Shown: piece by piece, positions 28,253 to 36,923 of the stretch
Layout: each line of letters opens with the position of its first letter
Position numbering within the stretch: position 1 is the stretch's first letter
From: Phycisphaerales bacterium
GTDB taxonomy: Bacteria; Planctomycetota; Phycisphaerae; Phycisphaerales; SM1A02
Assembly (NCBI GenBank): GCA_030748575.1
Contig: JASMLR010000002.1
Location: 230,069 to 294,068 of the forward strand
Direction: 5' to 3'
Length of the DNA: 64,000 bases
Notes under the pieces: model-generated
Told to the model about the DNA's origin: nothing
Database searches by the model: none
Seen by the model: the letters and a program-made list of their open reading frames with translations, nothing else
Position numbers and translations under genes: made by a program

Positions 28253-29802
28253 CGGATCGGCTGTGGCTGCTCATCCCGGAACTTGTTCTTCTGGCCGGTG
28301 CGGTCAGTTGTGCCATCCTCGGCGTGTCCCGAAGCGTTGCGATTCGGCGTCTGCTGCCAGCGGCAACGGTGGTCACGCTGCTCGTGGCGCTCGCTGCGTC
28401 GGTGTTTGTGTATGTGCCGGGTGCGGTCGAAGCCGCCACCGGGCCCGGCGCGGTCCCGCTGCCATGGCTCGGCCGGGCGGTCATTCCGATCACCGTTGTG
28501 GTTGGCCTGGTCCTCGTGCTTGTACAGGCCGGCTTTGTCGATCGCGTCTACGAGATGGCCGTCGCGTCTGGCCGAACCACCTTTGATCCTCTCCGGTCCG
28601 CTCGCGGTGAGTACTACGTCTTCTTCCTGTTGAGCATGGCTGGGCTCATGCTCACGTGCGCGGCCCCGGATCTCATCTGGCTCTTCCTGGCGCTCGAACT
28701 GACTTCGCTTCCAACCTACGTGATGGTGGCGATGAGCCGTGATGATCGTCGCGCGCAGGAAGCGGCGATGAAGTACTTCTACCTCGGCGCGATGTCGGCG
28801 GCGATGTTCCTCTTCGGCTTCGCCCTGTTGTACGGGGCGACCGGCACCATGGTGCTTGGGGATATGCAGGCAGTGCTCGCCGGTCGAATGGCCGACACCG
28901 GCTCGATCGGCTCGCTCGCAGTCATCGGGCTGCTGCTGTCGGTCCTTGGCATCGGCTTCAAACTCGCTGCGGTTCCGATGCACCTCTATGCACCAGACGT
29001 GTACGAAGGCGCCGCAGCTCAGGTGACGGCCTTCCTTGGGTTTGTCCCCAAGGCCTCCGGAGCCATCGCGCTCATGCTGATCCTGTCGCTGACCGGATGG
29101 ACGGAGGAAGGCGGTTCACTCCCGCCAGCGGTGCTCATCACGCTCTGGCTGATGGCCGTGCTCACCATGACGCTTGGCAACATCGGAGCCCTGTTGCAGT
29201 CCAACGTCAAGCGGATGCTCGCCTACAGCTCGATCTCACACAGCGGGTACATGTTGATCGGCATCATTGCCGGGCCCGGGGCCGGGTTTGCTGCAGTGCT
29301 TGTGTACCTGTTGGCCTACGGCCTGGGGAACACGGCAACGTTCGCCGTGCTGGCGAGCCTCCGGGCGGGCGATCACGAAGTCGAGTCCATCGATGACCTC
29401 GCCGGCCTTCGGGAGAAGCATCCCGGATTGGCCTGGGCCATGGCGATTTCGGCGGGATCGCTGCTTGGATTCCCACCCCTGATGGGCTTCTGGGGGAAAC
29501 TGCTTCTGTTCATCGCGGGCGTGGCCTCCGGTCATCTTGTGCTCATCGTGATCGCCGGCATCAACAGTGCCATCAGCGCGTGGTACTACCTCCGTCTGGT
29601 CGCGCTCCCGTTGACTGGCACGCCGTCGAGTACAAGTGGCTCCATTGAGCGGCGACCCTACGAGGGGCCGAGGATGGCTGCGGTGGCCTGCACTGTGCTG
29701 CTGATCTGCCTGCCGCTGCTGCTCGGATCGATCATGAGTCAGGCCAGCGATGCGGTGGTCACGGTGGACGAGCTCCGAAACTCCGCGGGAGTGGACGAGT
29801 AG
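28249..29802 (+). CDS. nuoN: NADH-quinone oxidoreductase subunit N
   Basis: LIWLFLALELTSLPTYVMVA; VPMHLYAPDVYEGAAAQVTAFL; VKRMLAYSSISHSGYML. Confidence 0.95.
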   Translation: MTDRLWLLIPELVLLAGAVSCAILGVSRSVAIRRLLPAATVVTLLVALAASVFVYVPGAVEAATGPGAVPLPWLGRAVIPITVVVGLVLVLVQAGFVDRVYEMAVASGRTTFDPLRSARGEYYVFFLLSMAGLMLTCAAPDLIWLFLALELTSLPTYVMVAMSRDDRRAQEAAMKYFYLGAMSAAMFLFGFALLYGATGTMVLGDMQAVLAGRMADTGSIGSLAVIGLLLSVLGIGFKLAAVPMHLYAPDVYEGAAAQVTAFLGFVPKASGAIALMLILSLTGWTEEGGSLPPAVLITLWLMAVLTMTLGNIGALLQSNVKRMLAYSSISHSGYMLIGIIAGPGAGFAAVLVYLLAYGLGNTATFAVLASLRAGDHEVESIDDLAGLREKHPGLAWAMAISAGSLLGFPPLMGFWGKLLLFIAGVASGHLVLIVIAGINSAISAWYYLRLVALPLTGTPSSTSGSIERRPYEGPRMAAVACTVLLICLPLLLGSIMSQASDAVVTVDELRNSAGVDE

Positions 29803-29838
29803 CGAGCGGACGCCGCTTCGCGCATCCACCGGGGCTCC

Positions 29839-30642
29839 CTAGGAACGGCTCTGATTGGCCGGCGGTGTCGGCTTGGTCATGCCCTGAACGACCAGCCCGA
29901 TCACAGAGGCGCCGAGCCAGGCGAGCGTCAGCGTGCCGCCTGCCGGGTCGGTGGCGAGCCACTCCGGGGCCACGTCCCATTGAGCGAGTAGTCGAGGCAG
30001 CCCTGCGATGATCAAGCCCGCCCCGGCGACCGCCGTCAGCAGGATGGCGCCGGTTCTGGTGAAGAGCGTCGAGAGCACCAGCCCTCCCAGGAGCCCGCCG
30101 CCGGCCATGAGCAGAATGGCGAGCCGGGGATCCGCAGGCATGGCCGTCCACGCCGACCGAATGGGGGTGAGGTGCGCATGGTTTGCCAGCTGCAGCGGCA
30201 TGGTCAGGCCGGGCACCTGGGCTGGGAGTGCATTGGACGGCTCGGCGGCGCCGGCGGGTGGGACTGCTTCGGGCAGACCGAAGAGCATGCCGACCGGGAC
30301 CGGGGGCACGTCCGGTTCGGTCAGCGAGAGGACCGTCCACGTGGTGGTGGATGCGAGCAGCGCAAGCGACAACGCCAGCATGACGCCGGCAAGCAGTTTG
30401 TACGCCAGAAGGGCTACGCAGGCCGCGATGATGCCGCCGATCAAGGGGGCCGCCCACGCCGGTCCGATGCCGGTTTCGATCCAGATCAGGAAGCCGCCAA
30501 GGACGCCCAGCCCGAGCCCCAGAGCTCCGACCGCCGGCCGGAGGACCCAGCCCCCGGCGGCCCACAGAATGACGCCGACGCCGACCAGAATCACGGCGGC
30601 GGCGAGATCCCCGGAGGCTGCGGTGATCGGAATGGCGTTCAT
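29839..30642 (-). CDS. Multi-pass membrane protein, DUF4203/TMEM198-like
   Basis: Repeated Gly-rich TM helices [33 protein letters not shown]... Confidence 0.55.
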   Translation of the reverse strand: MNAIPITAASGDLAAAVILVGVGVILWAAGGWVLRPAVGALGLGLGVLGGFLIWIETGIGPAWAAPLIGGIIAACVALLAYKLLAGVMLALSLALLASTTTWTVLSLTEPDVPPVPVGMLFGLPEAVPPAGAAEPSNALPAQVPGLTMPLQLANHAHLTPIRSAWTAMPADPRLAILLMAGGGLLGGLVLSTLFTRTGAILLTAVAGAGLIIAGLPRLLAQWDVAPEWLATDPAGGTLTLAWLGASVIGLVVQGMTKPTPPANQSRS

Positions 30643-30757
30643 GAGAAGCATGTTGGACGTGTATCGGGTCGCTGGTTGTTGGGAATGGAGGATTGGGGCT
30701 TTCAGAGGGGCCATCTGGCTGGCGGATCCTGCCGAAGGGGGTGATATAGTCCCCGCC

Positions 30758-33100
30758 ATGCCGACCATGGACTCCTCCAGGGCCGTCGCAGCAGTGGTGG
30801 CGGGCCTCCTCGTGGCGGCCACGCCTGCCATGCCGAACGAGCCAACGACCCAGCCCCATCGCCATCCTGCCAACCGGCTGGCGGGCGAGACCAGTCCATA
30901 CCTGCTCCAGCACGCCCACAATCCCGTGGATTGGTATCCGTGGGGCGAGGAAGCCTTCGAGGCGGCACGTCGGGAGAACAAGCCGATCTTCCTGAGTATC
31001 GGGTACTCGACCTGCTACTGGTGCCACGTCATGGAGCGGCAGTCGTTCGAGAGCCCGGAAGTGGCGGCGGTCCTGAATGCGTACTACATACCGGTCAAGG
31101 TCGATCGCGAAGAGCGTCCCGACGTGGACGACATCTACATGACGGCGGTCCAGATCATGACCCGGCATGGCGGGTGGCCGCTGTCGGTGTGGCTCGACCC
31201 GGACACGCTCATGCCGTTCTTCGGTGGGACCTACTTCCCTCCGAACGATCAGGGTGAGCGGCCCGGCTTCATGACACTTCTGCACGCCATTGATCAAGCG
31301 TGGGAGCAACGCCAACCGGAGATGCGGGCGCAGGCGGAGCGGGTTGGCCAGGCGGTTGCCCGGCGACTTGCCGCCGACGTGGACACGGTGGCCTTGGATG
31401 CCGGCGTGGTCGATGCCGCCATCGCGCAGCTCATGGCCAGTTACGACCCGCTGGATGGGGGCTACGGTGACGCTCCGAAGTTCCCCATGCCGGTGCACCT
31501 GGACCTGCTTCTGGAGGCGGCCTGGGATCGACAGGATGTGCAGGATTCTCTGCGGCACACCTTGAATCGAATGGCGATGGGCGGCATGTACGATCAGGTG
31601 GGCGGGGGATTTCACCGCTACAGCACCGACGGCCAGTGGCTCGTGCCGCACTTCGAGAAGATGCTGTACGACAACGGCATGCTCGCATCTGTGTATGCCG
31701 AGGCGTACCAGCGAACGGGCGATGGGTACTACGGCGCGGTGGTGGCCGAGACGCTCGACTATGTGTTGCGGGAGATGGTCGACGATACCGGCGCGTTCTG
31801 GTCGGCCCAGGACGCGGAGTCAAATGCCCGCGAGGGCGAGTCCTACCTCTGGACGCCGCAGCAGATTCGCGACGTGCTGGCGGTCGCCGGCTACCCGCCC
31901 GCGTGGGCCGAGTTCACCCTTTCCGTCTACGGTCTCGATCAGGGCACCAACTTCCAAGATCCGCATCACCCGGGGGAGCCGGCGTCCAACGTCCTGTTCC
32001 TGCCGGCCCATCCTCGCGACCTGGCGGCCGCGATGGACCTGACCATTCCAGAGTTTCACGACAGGATGGTCAAGGTCAATGCCTCCCTGCTTGCCGAGCG
32101 GGGCACGCGCGACCAGCCTGCGACCGACGACAAGGTGCTGGTGGGGTGGAACGGGTTGATGATCGGCGGCATGGCCGACGGCGGCCGCGTGCTGAAGTCA
32201 CAGCGCCATCTTGACGCAGCGGCTCGGGCGGCGGACTGGATCAAGTCACACATGTGGGATCCGTCCTCCGGTCTGCGCAGAACGGCCCGGAATGGCCGCG
32301 TCTCACAGATTCCCGGCTTCCTGGAGGACTATGCGTTTCTCATTCGGGGTCTCTTGAAGCTGTACGAAGCGACCGGAGCGCGGCAGAATCTGGACTGGGC
32401 CGCCGAACTGGCAGGGCAGGCGGAGGCCATCTTCTTTGACGAGGCCCAGGGCTGGCACGACACGCCGCCAGGAGACGAGAGCCTGTTTGTGCGGGGCCGA
32501 TCGCTCTATGACGGTGCCGTGCCGAGCGGCACGTCGGTCATGCTTGACAACCAGAGACGGTTGTACGAGATCACGGGAGATCCAGCGTGGCTCGACGCCG
32601 CCGACCGAACGCTCGGGCCGATCGCGCAAGGGCTCAACCGATCGCCTCGTGGGGCGGCGCAGGCCATCGCGGCCCTGCACCATCTCCGCGCAGCCGACCC
32701 GGAGCGGTTTGGAGGAACGCCGGGGGGCGATGCTGGGGGCCCGGTCACCGTTCAGGCCCGCAAGGTCGGCGCTGCGCCCGGCGCATGGCATGTCGAGTTC
32801 GACATCACCTCACCATGGCACGTGGCACTTCCAGGAGCCGCGGGCGTCATGCCACTCCGCATTGACGCCCGATCACCGGACGTCTCGATTGACGTGGCGT
32901 GGCCGGAGGGGCACGTCTTCGATGGACCAAGTGGCGAGGTGACCGTGCTCGACGGCGCGGCGGTCGTGCCGATTCAGGTCACCGGCGGCGACGGCGCGTC
33001 GCCCGTCACCATCGCCGTCTCGTGGCAGGCCTGTAATGACAGCATGTGCCTGCGCCCCCAGACTCGATTGCTGCAACTCGACGTGGGGGCGTCTCACTGA
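30758..33100 (+). CDS. DUF255/YyaL-like thioredoxin-domain protein with C-terminal DsbD-alpha-like domain
   Basis: [45 protein letters not shown]-terminal [18 protein letters not shown]. Confidence 0.92.
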   Translation: MPTMDSSRAVAAVVAGLLVAATPAMPNEPTTQPHRHPANRLAGETSPYLLQHAHNPVDWYPWGEEAFEAARRENKPIFLSIGYSTCYWCHVMERQSFESPEVAAVLNAYYIPVKVDREERPDVDDIYMTAVQIMTRHGGWPLSVWLDPDTLMPFFGGTYFPPNDQGERPGFMTLLHAIDQAWEQRQPEMRAQAERVGQAVARRLAADVDTVALDAGVVDAAIAQLMASYDPLDGGYGDAPKFPMPVHLDLLLEAAWDRQDVQDSLRHTLNRMAMGGMYDQVGGGFHRYSTDGQWLVPHFEKMLYDNGMLASVYAEAYQRTGDGYYGAVVAETLDYVLREMVDDTGAFWSAQDAESNAREGESYLWTPQQIRDVLAVAGYPPAWAEFTLSVYGLDQGTNFQDPHHPGEPASNVLFLPAHPRDLAAAMDLTIPEFHDRMVKVNASLLAERGTRDQPATDDKVLVGWNGLMIGGMADGGRVLKSQRHLDAAARAADWIKSHMWDPSSGLRRTARNGRVSQIPGFLEDYAFLIRGLLKLYEATGARQNLDWAAELAGQAEAIFFDEAQGWHDTPPGDESLFVRGRSLYDGAVPSGTSVMLDNQRRLYEITGDPAWLDAADRTLGPIAQGLNRSPRGAAQAIAALHHLRAADPERFGGTPGGDAGGPVTVQARKVGAAPGAWHVEFDITSPWHVALPGAAGVMPLRIDARSPDVSIDVAWPEGHVFDGPSGEVTVLDGAAVVPIQVTGGDGASPVTIAVSWQACNDSMCLRPQTRLLQLDVGASH

Positions 33101-33102
33101 CC

Positions 33103-33651
33103 ATGCCGACCTCAGAACGATTCGTCCCACTGGACATCGCCCTGCTTTCAACCGGCGGGACGATTGAAAAGACCTACGATCCGCTCGAGGGTGTGCTGCG
33201 GAATGACGTAAGCGTGCTCGATGTCCTTCTGTCGGAACTTCGCCTCGAAGGCGTGAGGCTGCACCGGAGGGCCGTGCTGAACATGGACAGCATGGACATG
33301 ACTCCTGAGGATCATGAACTGATCGTCGAGGCCGCGCGGGAGGCTTCCAACGCGTATGCCGGCGTCATCATTGTGCACGGAACGGACAGGTTGGCGGCCA
33401 CAGGCGAAGCGATTGCAGCCGCGTACGACCCGCCAGTCCCCATCGTGCTCACCGGCGCGATGACGCCGTGGATTCTCCGGACGTCGGATGCCAAACAGAA
33501 CCTCACGGAGGCGCTCACCGCCGTTCAGTTGCTGAGCCAGGGCGTCTATGTCTGCATGCACAACCGCGTGATCGCATTCCCCGGGGTCGTCAAGGATTGC
33601 CGTAATCTCCGGTTCGTCCGGAACTCGGATCTTCAACACGAGGAAGTTTGA
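33103..33651 (+). CDS. Short (182 aa) asparaginase N-terminal-domain protein
   Basis: ALLSTGGTIEKTYDP; IIVHGTDRLAATGEAI; IVLTGAMTP; ends without the asparaginase C-terminal domain. Confidence 0.88.
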   Translation: MPTSERFVPLDIALLSTGGTIEKTYDPLEGVLRNDVSVLDVLLSELRLEGVRLHRRAVLNMDSMDMTPEDHELIVEAAREASNAYAGVIIVHGTDRLAATGEAIAAAYDPPVPIVLTGAMTPWILRTSDAKQNLTEALTAVQLLSQGVYVCMHNRVIAFPGVVKDCRNLRFVRNSDLQHEEV

Positions 33652-35699
33652 TGACTAGTACCGCCAATACCGCCGAGAAACCGGCGCTCAAGCACACCTA
33701 CCGGACAGCCCCGGTCGCATCGCCGGGGATGCCGTCCGGCATTCCGTACATCATCGGAAACGAAGCCGCAGAGCGATTCAGTTTCTACGGGATGAAGGGC
33801 ATCCTGGTCATCTTCATGACCACCTACCTCTTCCTCCTTCCGGGCGCTACGGGCAGTGAGCCGATGCCCGAGACCGAGGCGATTGCGAACTATCACTGGT
33901 TCACGACGGCCGTCTACTTCACGCCCATTCTGGGCGCGCTGCTCAGTGACATCTTGTTCGGAAAGTACCTGACCATCATCACGCTGAGCGTGGTGTACTG
34001 CCTCGGGCATGGTGTGCTGGCGCTGATGGGCATGGGAGATGACATCAATCCGGCACTGATGCTGCTGATCGGACTTGGCCTGATCTCCTTCGGCTCCGGA
34101 GGCATCAAGCCGTGTGTGTCCGCGCATGTCGGCGATCAGTTCGGCGAGCGCAACAGCCATCTCATTTCCAAGGTGTTCGGATGGTTCTACTTCGCGATCA
34201 ATACCGGCGCATTCCTCTCTACGATGATGACGCCGTGGTTTCTTGAGTGGTACGGACCACACCTGGCGTTCGGGGTTCCGGGCGCCCTGATGGTGATCGC
34301 CACCATCATGTTCTGGGCGGGGCGGCACGAGTTCATCCACGTGCCCGCCGGAGGCGTGACCTGGTTCAAGGAAACGTTCAGTTGGAAGGGCATTGCGTCG
34401 ATTCTGAAGCTGGGCATCATCTACATCTTTGTTGCCGTGTTCTGGGCGCTGTTTGATCAGACCGGCTCGTCCTGGGTCCTGCAGGCTCGCGATCTTGACA
34501 GGCACTTCCTCGGGATCGAGTGGTTGCCGTCTCAGATTCAGATGGTCAACCCGATCATGATTCTGATTCTGATCCCGACGTTCTCCTTCCTGATCTATCC
34601 CGCCATCAACCGCGTGTTCCCATTGACCCCCATTCGCAAGATTGGCATTGGCCTCTTCGTCATGGTGCCGGGGTTTGCCATGGTCGCACTGCTGCAAGCG
34701 GCCATCGACGGTGGCGCGAGCCCGAGTATTGGTTGGCAGATCGCCGCTTATGCGATTCTGACAGCGTCCGAAGTCATGGTGTCGATCACCTGCCTGGAGT
34801 TCTCGTACACCCAGGCGCCGCGGGCGATGAAGTCCGTCATCATGGCCATCTTCCTGATGAGCGTCTCGCTCGGCAACATCTTCACCGCGGTCGTCAACAA
34901 GGCGATCTTTGTCGAGTCGAGCGCCACGCCTGCCAAGACGCTGGCCGTCTCAATGGGCAAGGAGGACATGGACGGCGATGCCCGTATGGCGGCAGCGAAG
35001 AAGGCCGGCGTCACGTACGAGTCCATGCCGGGCGAAGACTTTGCGCTGTCGCTTGCTGGCGTTGACGGTGTGCTTGGGTCAGATGACGACATTCGATTGG
35101 GCTTTGCGCCTGACGGGACGATGTCCGGATTCGTCGACGACGAAGCAGACGCGATTCAATCCGCGATCGACCGAATTGGCGACGCATGGAAGGCGGCAGG
35201 GCGATTGCCAACGCAGGAAGCCGGCGGCGCGTTGGTTGAGTCTCTCCTGGACCCGTGGGGGAACCCGCTGCGGTACCAGTTGGTCAGTCGTGATCAGTTC
35301 ATTGTGTCCAGTGACGGGCCGGATGCCGTGTGGCAGAGCGAGTACGACATTCGGGCCGAGGTCACGGTGACGTCGACACATTCCAGCGAGGCGAAGGCAG
35401 ACGCCGGGGACGAGCAGCGGGGCGACCTGATGGCCTGGGCGCACCCCGAGAAGACCTGGATCGAGCGTCGCATGGAGGAGTTGGACCGGACGCCCGAAGA
35501 GGCTGGGGTGGCCGAGCCGGAAGACAACGGCGACTTCGGGTACGACGTTCGTTGGGATGTCGGAGGCGCGACGACGCTCGCGGGCGCCGCCTACTTCTGG
35601 TTCTTCACCTGGGTGATGCTCGGGACGGCGGTGCTGTTCGTTCCGGTGGGCTGCCTGTATCGACCGCGGACGTATCTGCAGATCGAGGAGGATGCCTAG
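33651..35699 (+). CDS. POT-family (proton-dependent oligopeptide) MFS transporter with large predicted periplasmic insert
   Basis: IIGNEAAERFSFYGMKGILVIFMT; GLGLISFGSGGIKPCVSAHVGDQF; FGWFYFAINTGAFLS; about 215-aa hydrophilic insert before last TM. Confidence 0.93.
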   Translation: MTSTANTAEKPALKHTYRTAPVASPGMPSGIPYIIGNEAAERFSFYGMKGILVIFMTTYLFLLPGATGSEPMPETEAIANYHWFTTAVYFTPILGALLSDILFGKYLTIITLSVVYCLGHGVLALMGMGDDINPALMLLIGLGLISFGSGGIKPCVSAHVGDQFGERNSHLISKVFGWFYFAINTGAFLSTMMTPWFLEWYGPHLAFGVPGALMVIATIMFWAGRHEFIHVPAGGVTWFKETFSWKGIASILKLGIIYIFVAVFWALFDQTGSSWVLQARDLDRHFLGIEWLPSQIQMVNPIMILILIPTFSFLIYPAINRVFPLTPIRKIGIGLFVMVPGFAMVALLQAAIDGGASPSIGWQIAAYAILTASEVMVSITCLEFSYTQAPRAMKSVIMAIFLMSVSLGNIFTAVVNKAIFVESSATPAKTLAVSMGKEDMDGDARMAAAKKAGVTYESMPGEDFALSLAGVDGVLGSDDDIRLGFAPDGTMSGFVDDEADAIQSAIDRIGDAWKAAGRLPTQEAGGALVESLLDPWGNPLRYQLVSRDQFIVSSDGPDAVWQSEYDIRAEVTVTSTHSSEAKADAGDEQRGDLMAWAHPEKTWIERRMEELDRTPEEAGVAEPEDNGDFGYDVRWDVGGATTLAGAAYFWFFTWVMLGTAVLFVPVGCLYRPRTYLQIEEDA

Positions 35700-35702
35700 C
35701 GG

Positions 35703-36923
35703 CTATCTGGCGGGCTCGGCCGCCTGCCGGGCCTCGGCCGTCTCCCGACGTGGCCGCATGGCTCGAAGGCGGACCGTTTCGGCCCCCGGATCGAGGAGGA
35801 CGAACGGCCGCATGGGATCGGTCGTCGACCGGGCATAGACCGGCGCATGGTCGACCCGCACGACGTTGCGAAGGTCCGAGCGGCTCTGCCAGTGCAGACC
35901 CTTGGGCATGGTGAGGAGAAAGTCGCCCCGGTTGTCGTAAATGGCGTCGATCGACCCTGGTGCGAGGGACACCAGTCGATCGTCGTTGATGCCTGTCGGC
36001 ATCCACACGTTGATGCACTGTTGGGTGGGGTGGTAGAACACGACCTGCTCAACCGCCGGACTGGCCAGGCCCTGCACGGCGGTTCGGTTGGCGGTTGCTG
36101 CCGCCGCATCCCAGCGGCTGGCGCCGACCATGACAAGCACCTGCCGCGGGTTCTCCTTGATGGTGTCGGGACGCTCGCCATTGATCGAGAGCAGCGACAG
36201 GACCCCTTGGCTGTCCAGTCGCCAGACTGAGAGCCGGGTGCTTCGCGGACTCCACATCGGGAAGAGCCAGTCTTCGTCATCCGCCGGGAGTTCGAATTCC
36301 CGTCCGTCAGCGAAGCGGAAGGCCAGCGAAAACGACACGCCGTCCCGCGGCCGCGTGGACCACGCCAGACGCCCGCGTGGCCCGAGGGTCGGCATGGTGT
36401 TGACCTGATCGTCACGGACGAGCCAGGTCAGCTCGCCGGACCGCCAGTCGATGCGGGCGATCCACCTGCTGCCGTCGCGTCGGAGTGATTCGACGAGGAA
36501 GCCCTCCTTGTCGGCAGCGTCGGTCAGCACGAGCGGGGACTCAATGGTCGTCTGCAACCGCATCCCGCCGAACCCGGGGAGAATCTCCCAGATCTCGATG
36601 CGGGCGCCCTCCGGAGGAACCGCCCCGGGCAGGCCCATGCGGGCCGCGTTGCTCGGGGGTGTGCCGGCGCTTGTTGCGATCCACCGCCCGTCGGGGCTCA
36701 GAAGTGGAAGAATGGTCGCATTCCACGGCAACGCGCCAAGCGACCATGCTTCTCCCTGAAACGCGCCTTGCGTGGCCTCATTGGCCCGCTGTTGCCGCTC
36801 CGCGATCTCATTGAGGGCGTCAGCCTGCGACTGCGTCAGTCGCGTTCGCTTGGGCCATGTTGACTGCTCGCACCCGGCTGAGGCGAGGACGGCCGCTATC
36901 AGAATGAGGCGTCCGATGGTCAC
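35703..36923 (-). CDS. Putative lipoprotein encoded at the distal end of the T2SS operon
   Basis: MTIGRLILIAAVLASAGCEQ lipobox; WD/beta-propeller-like blade repeats; 4-nt overlap with secretin CDS. Confidence 0.7.
   Translation of the reverse strand: MTIGRLILIAAVLASAGCEQSTWPKRTRLTQSQADALNEIAERQQRANEATQGAFQGEAWSLGALPWNATILPLLSPDGRWIATSAGTPPSNAARMGLPGAVPPEGARIEIWEILPGFGGMRLQTTIESPLVLTDAADKEGFLVESLRRDGSRWIARIDWRSGELTWLVRDDQVNTMPTLGPRGRLAWSTRPRDGVSFSLAFRFADGREFELPADDEDWLFPMWSPRSTRLSVWRLDSQGVLSLLSINGERPDTIKENPRQVLVMVGASRWDAAAATANRTAVQGLASPAVEQVVFYHPTQQCINVWMPTGINDDRLVSLAPGSIDAIYDNRGDFLLTMPKGLHWQSRSDLRNVVRVDHAPVYARSTTDPMRPFVLLDPGAETVRLRAMRPRRETAEARQAAEPAR

Noticed and set aside
29759-31651. 630-aa minus-strand ORF across the DUF255 gene start and membrane protein
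   Set aside because: Overlaps two well-supported CDSs in other frames; low-complexity Arg/Pro-rich translation
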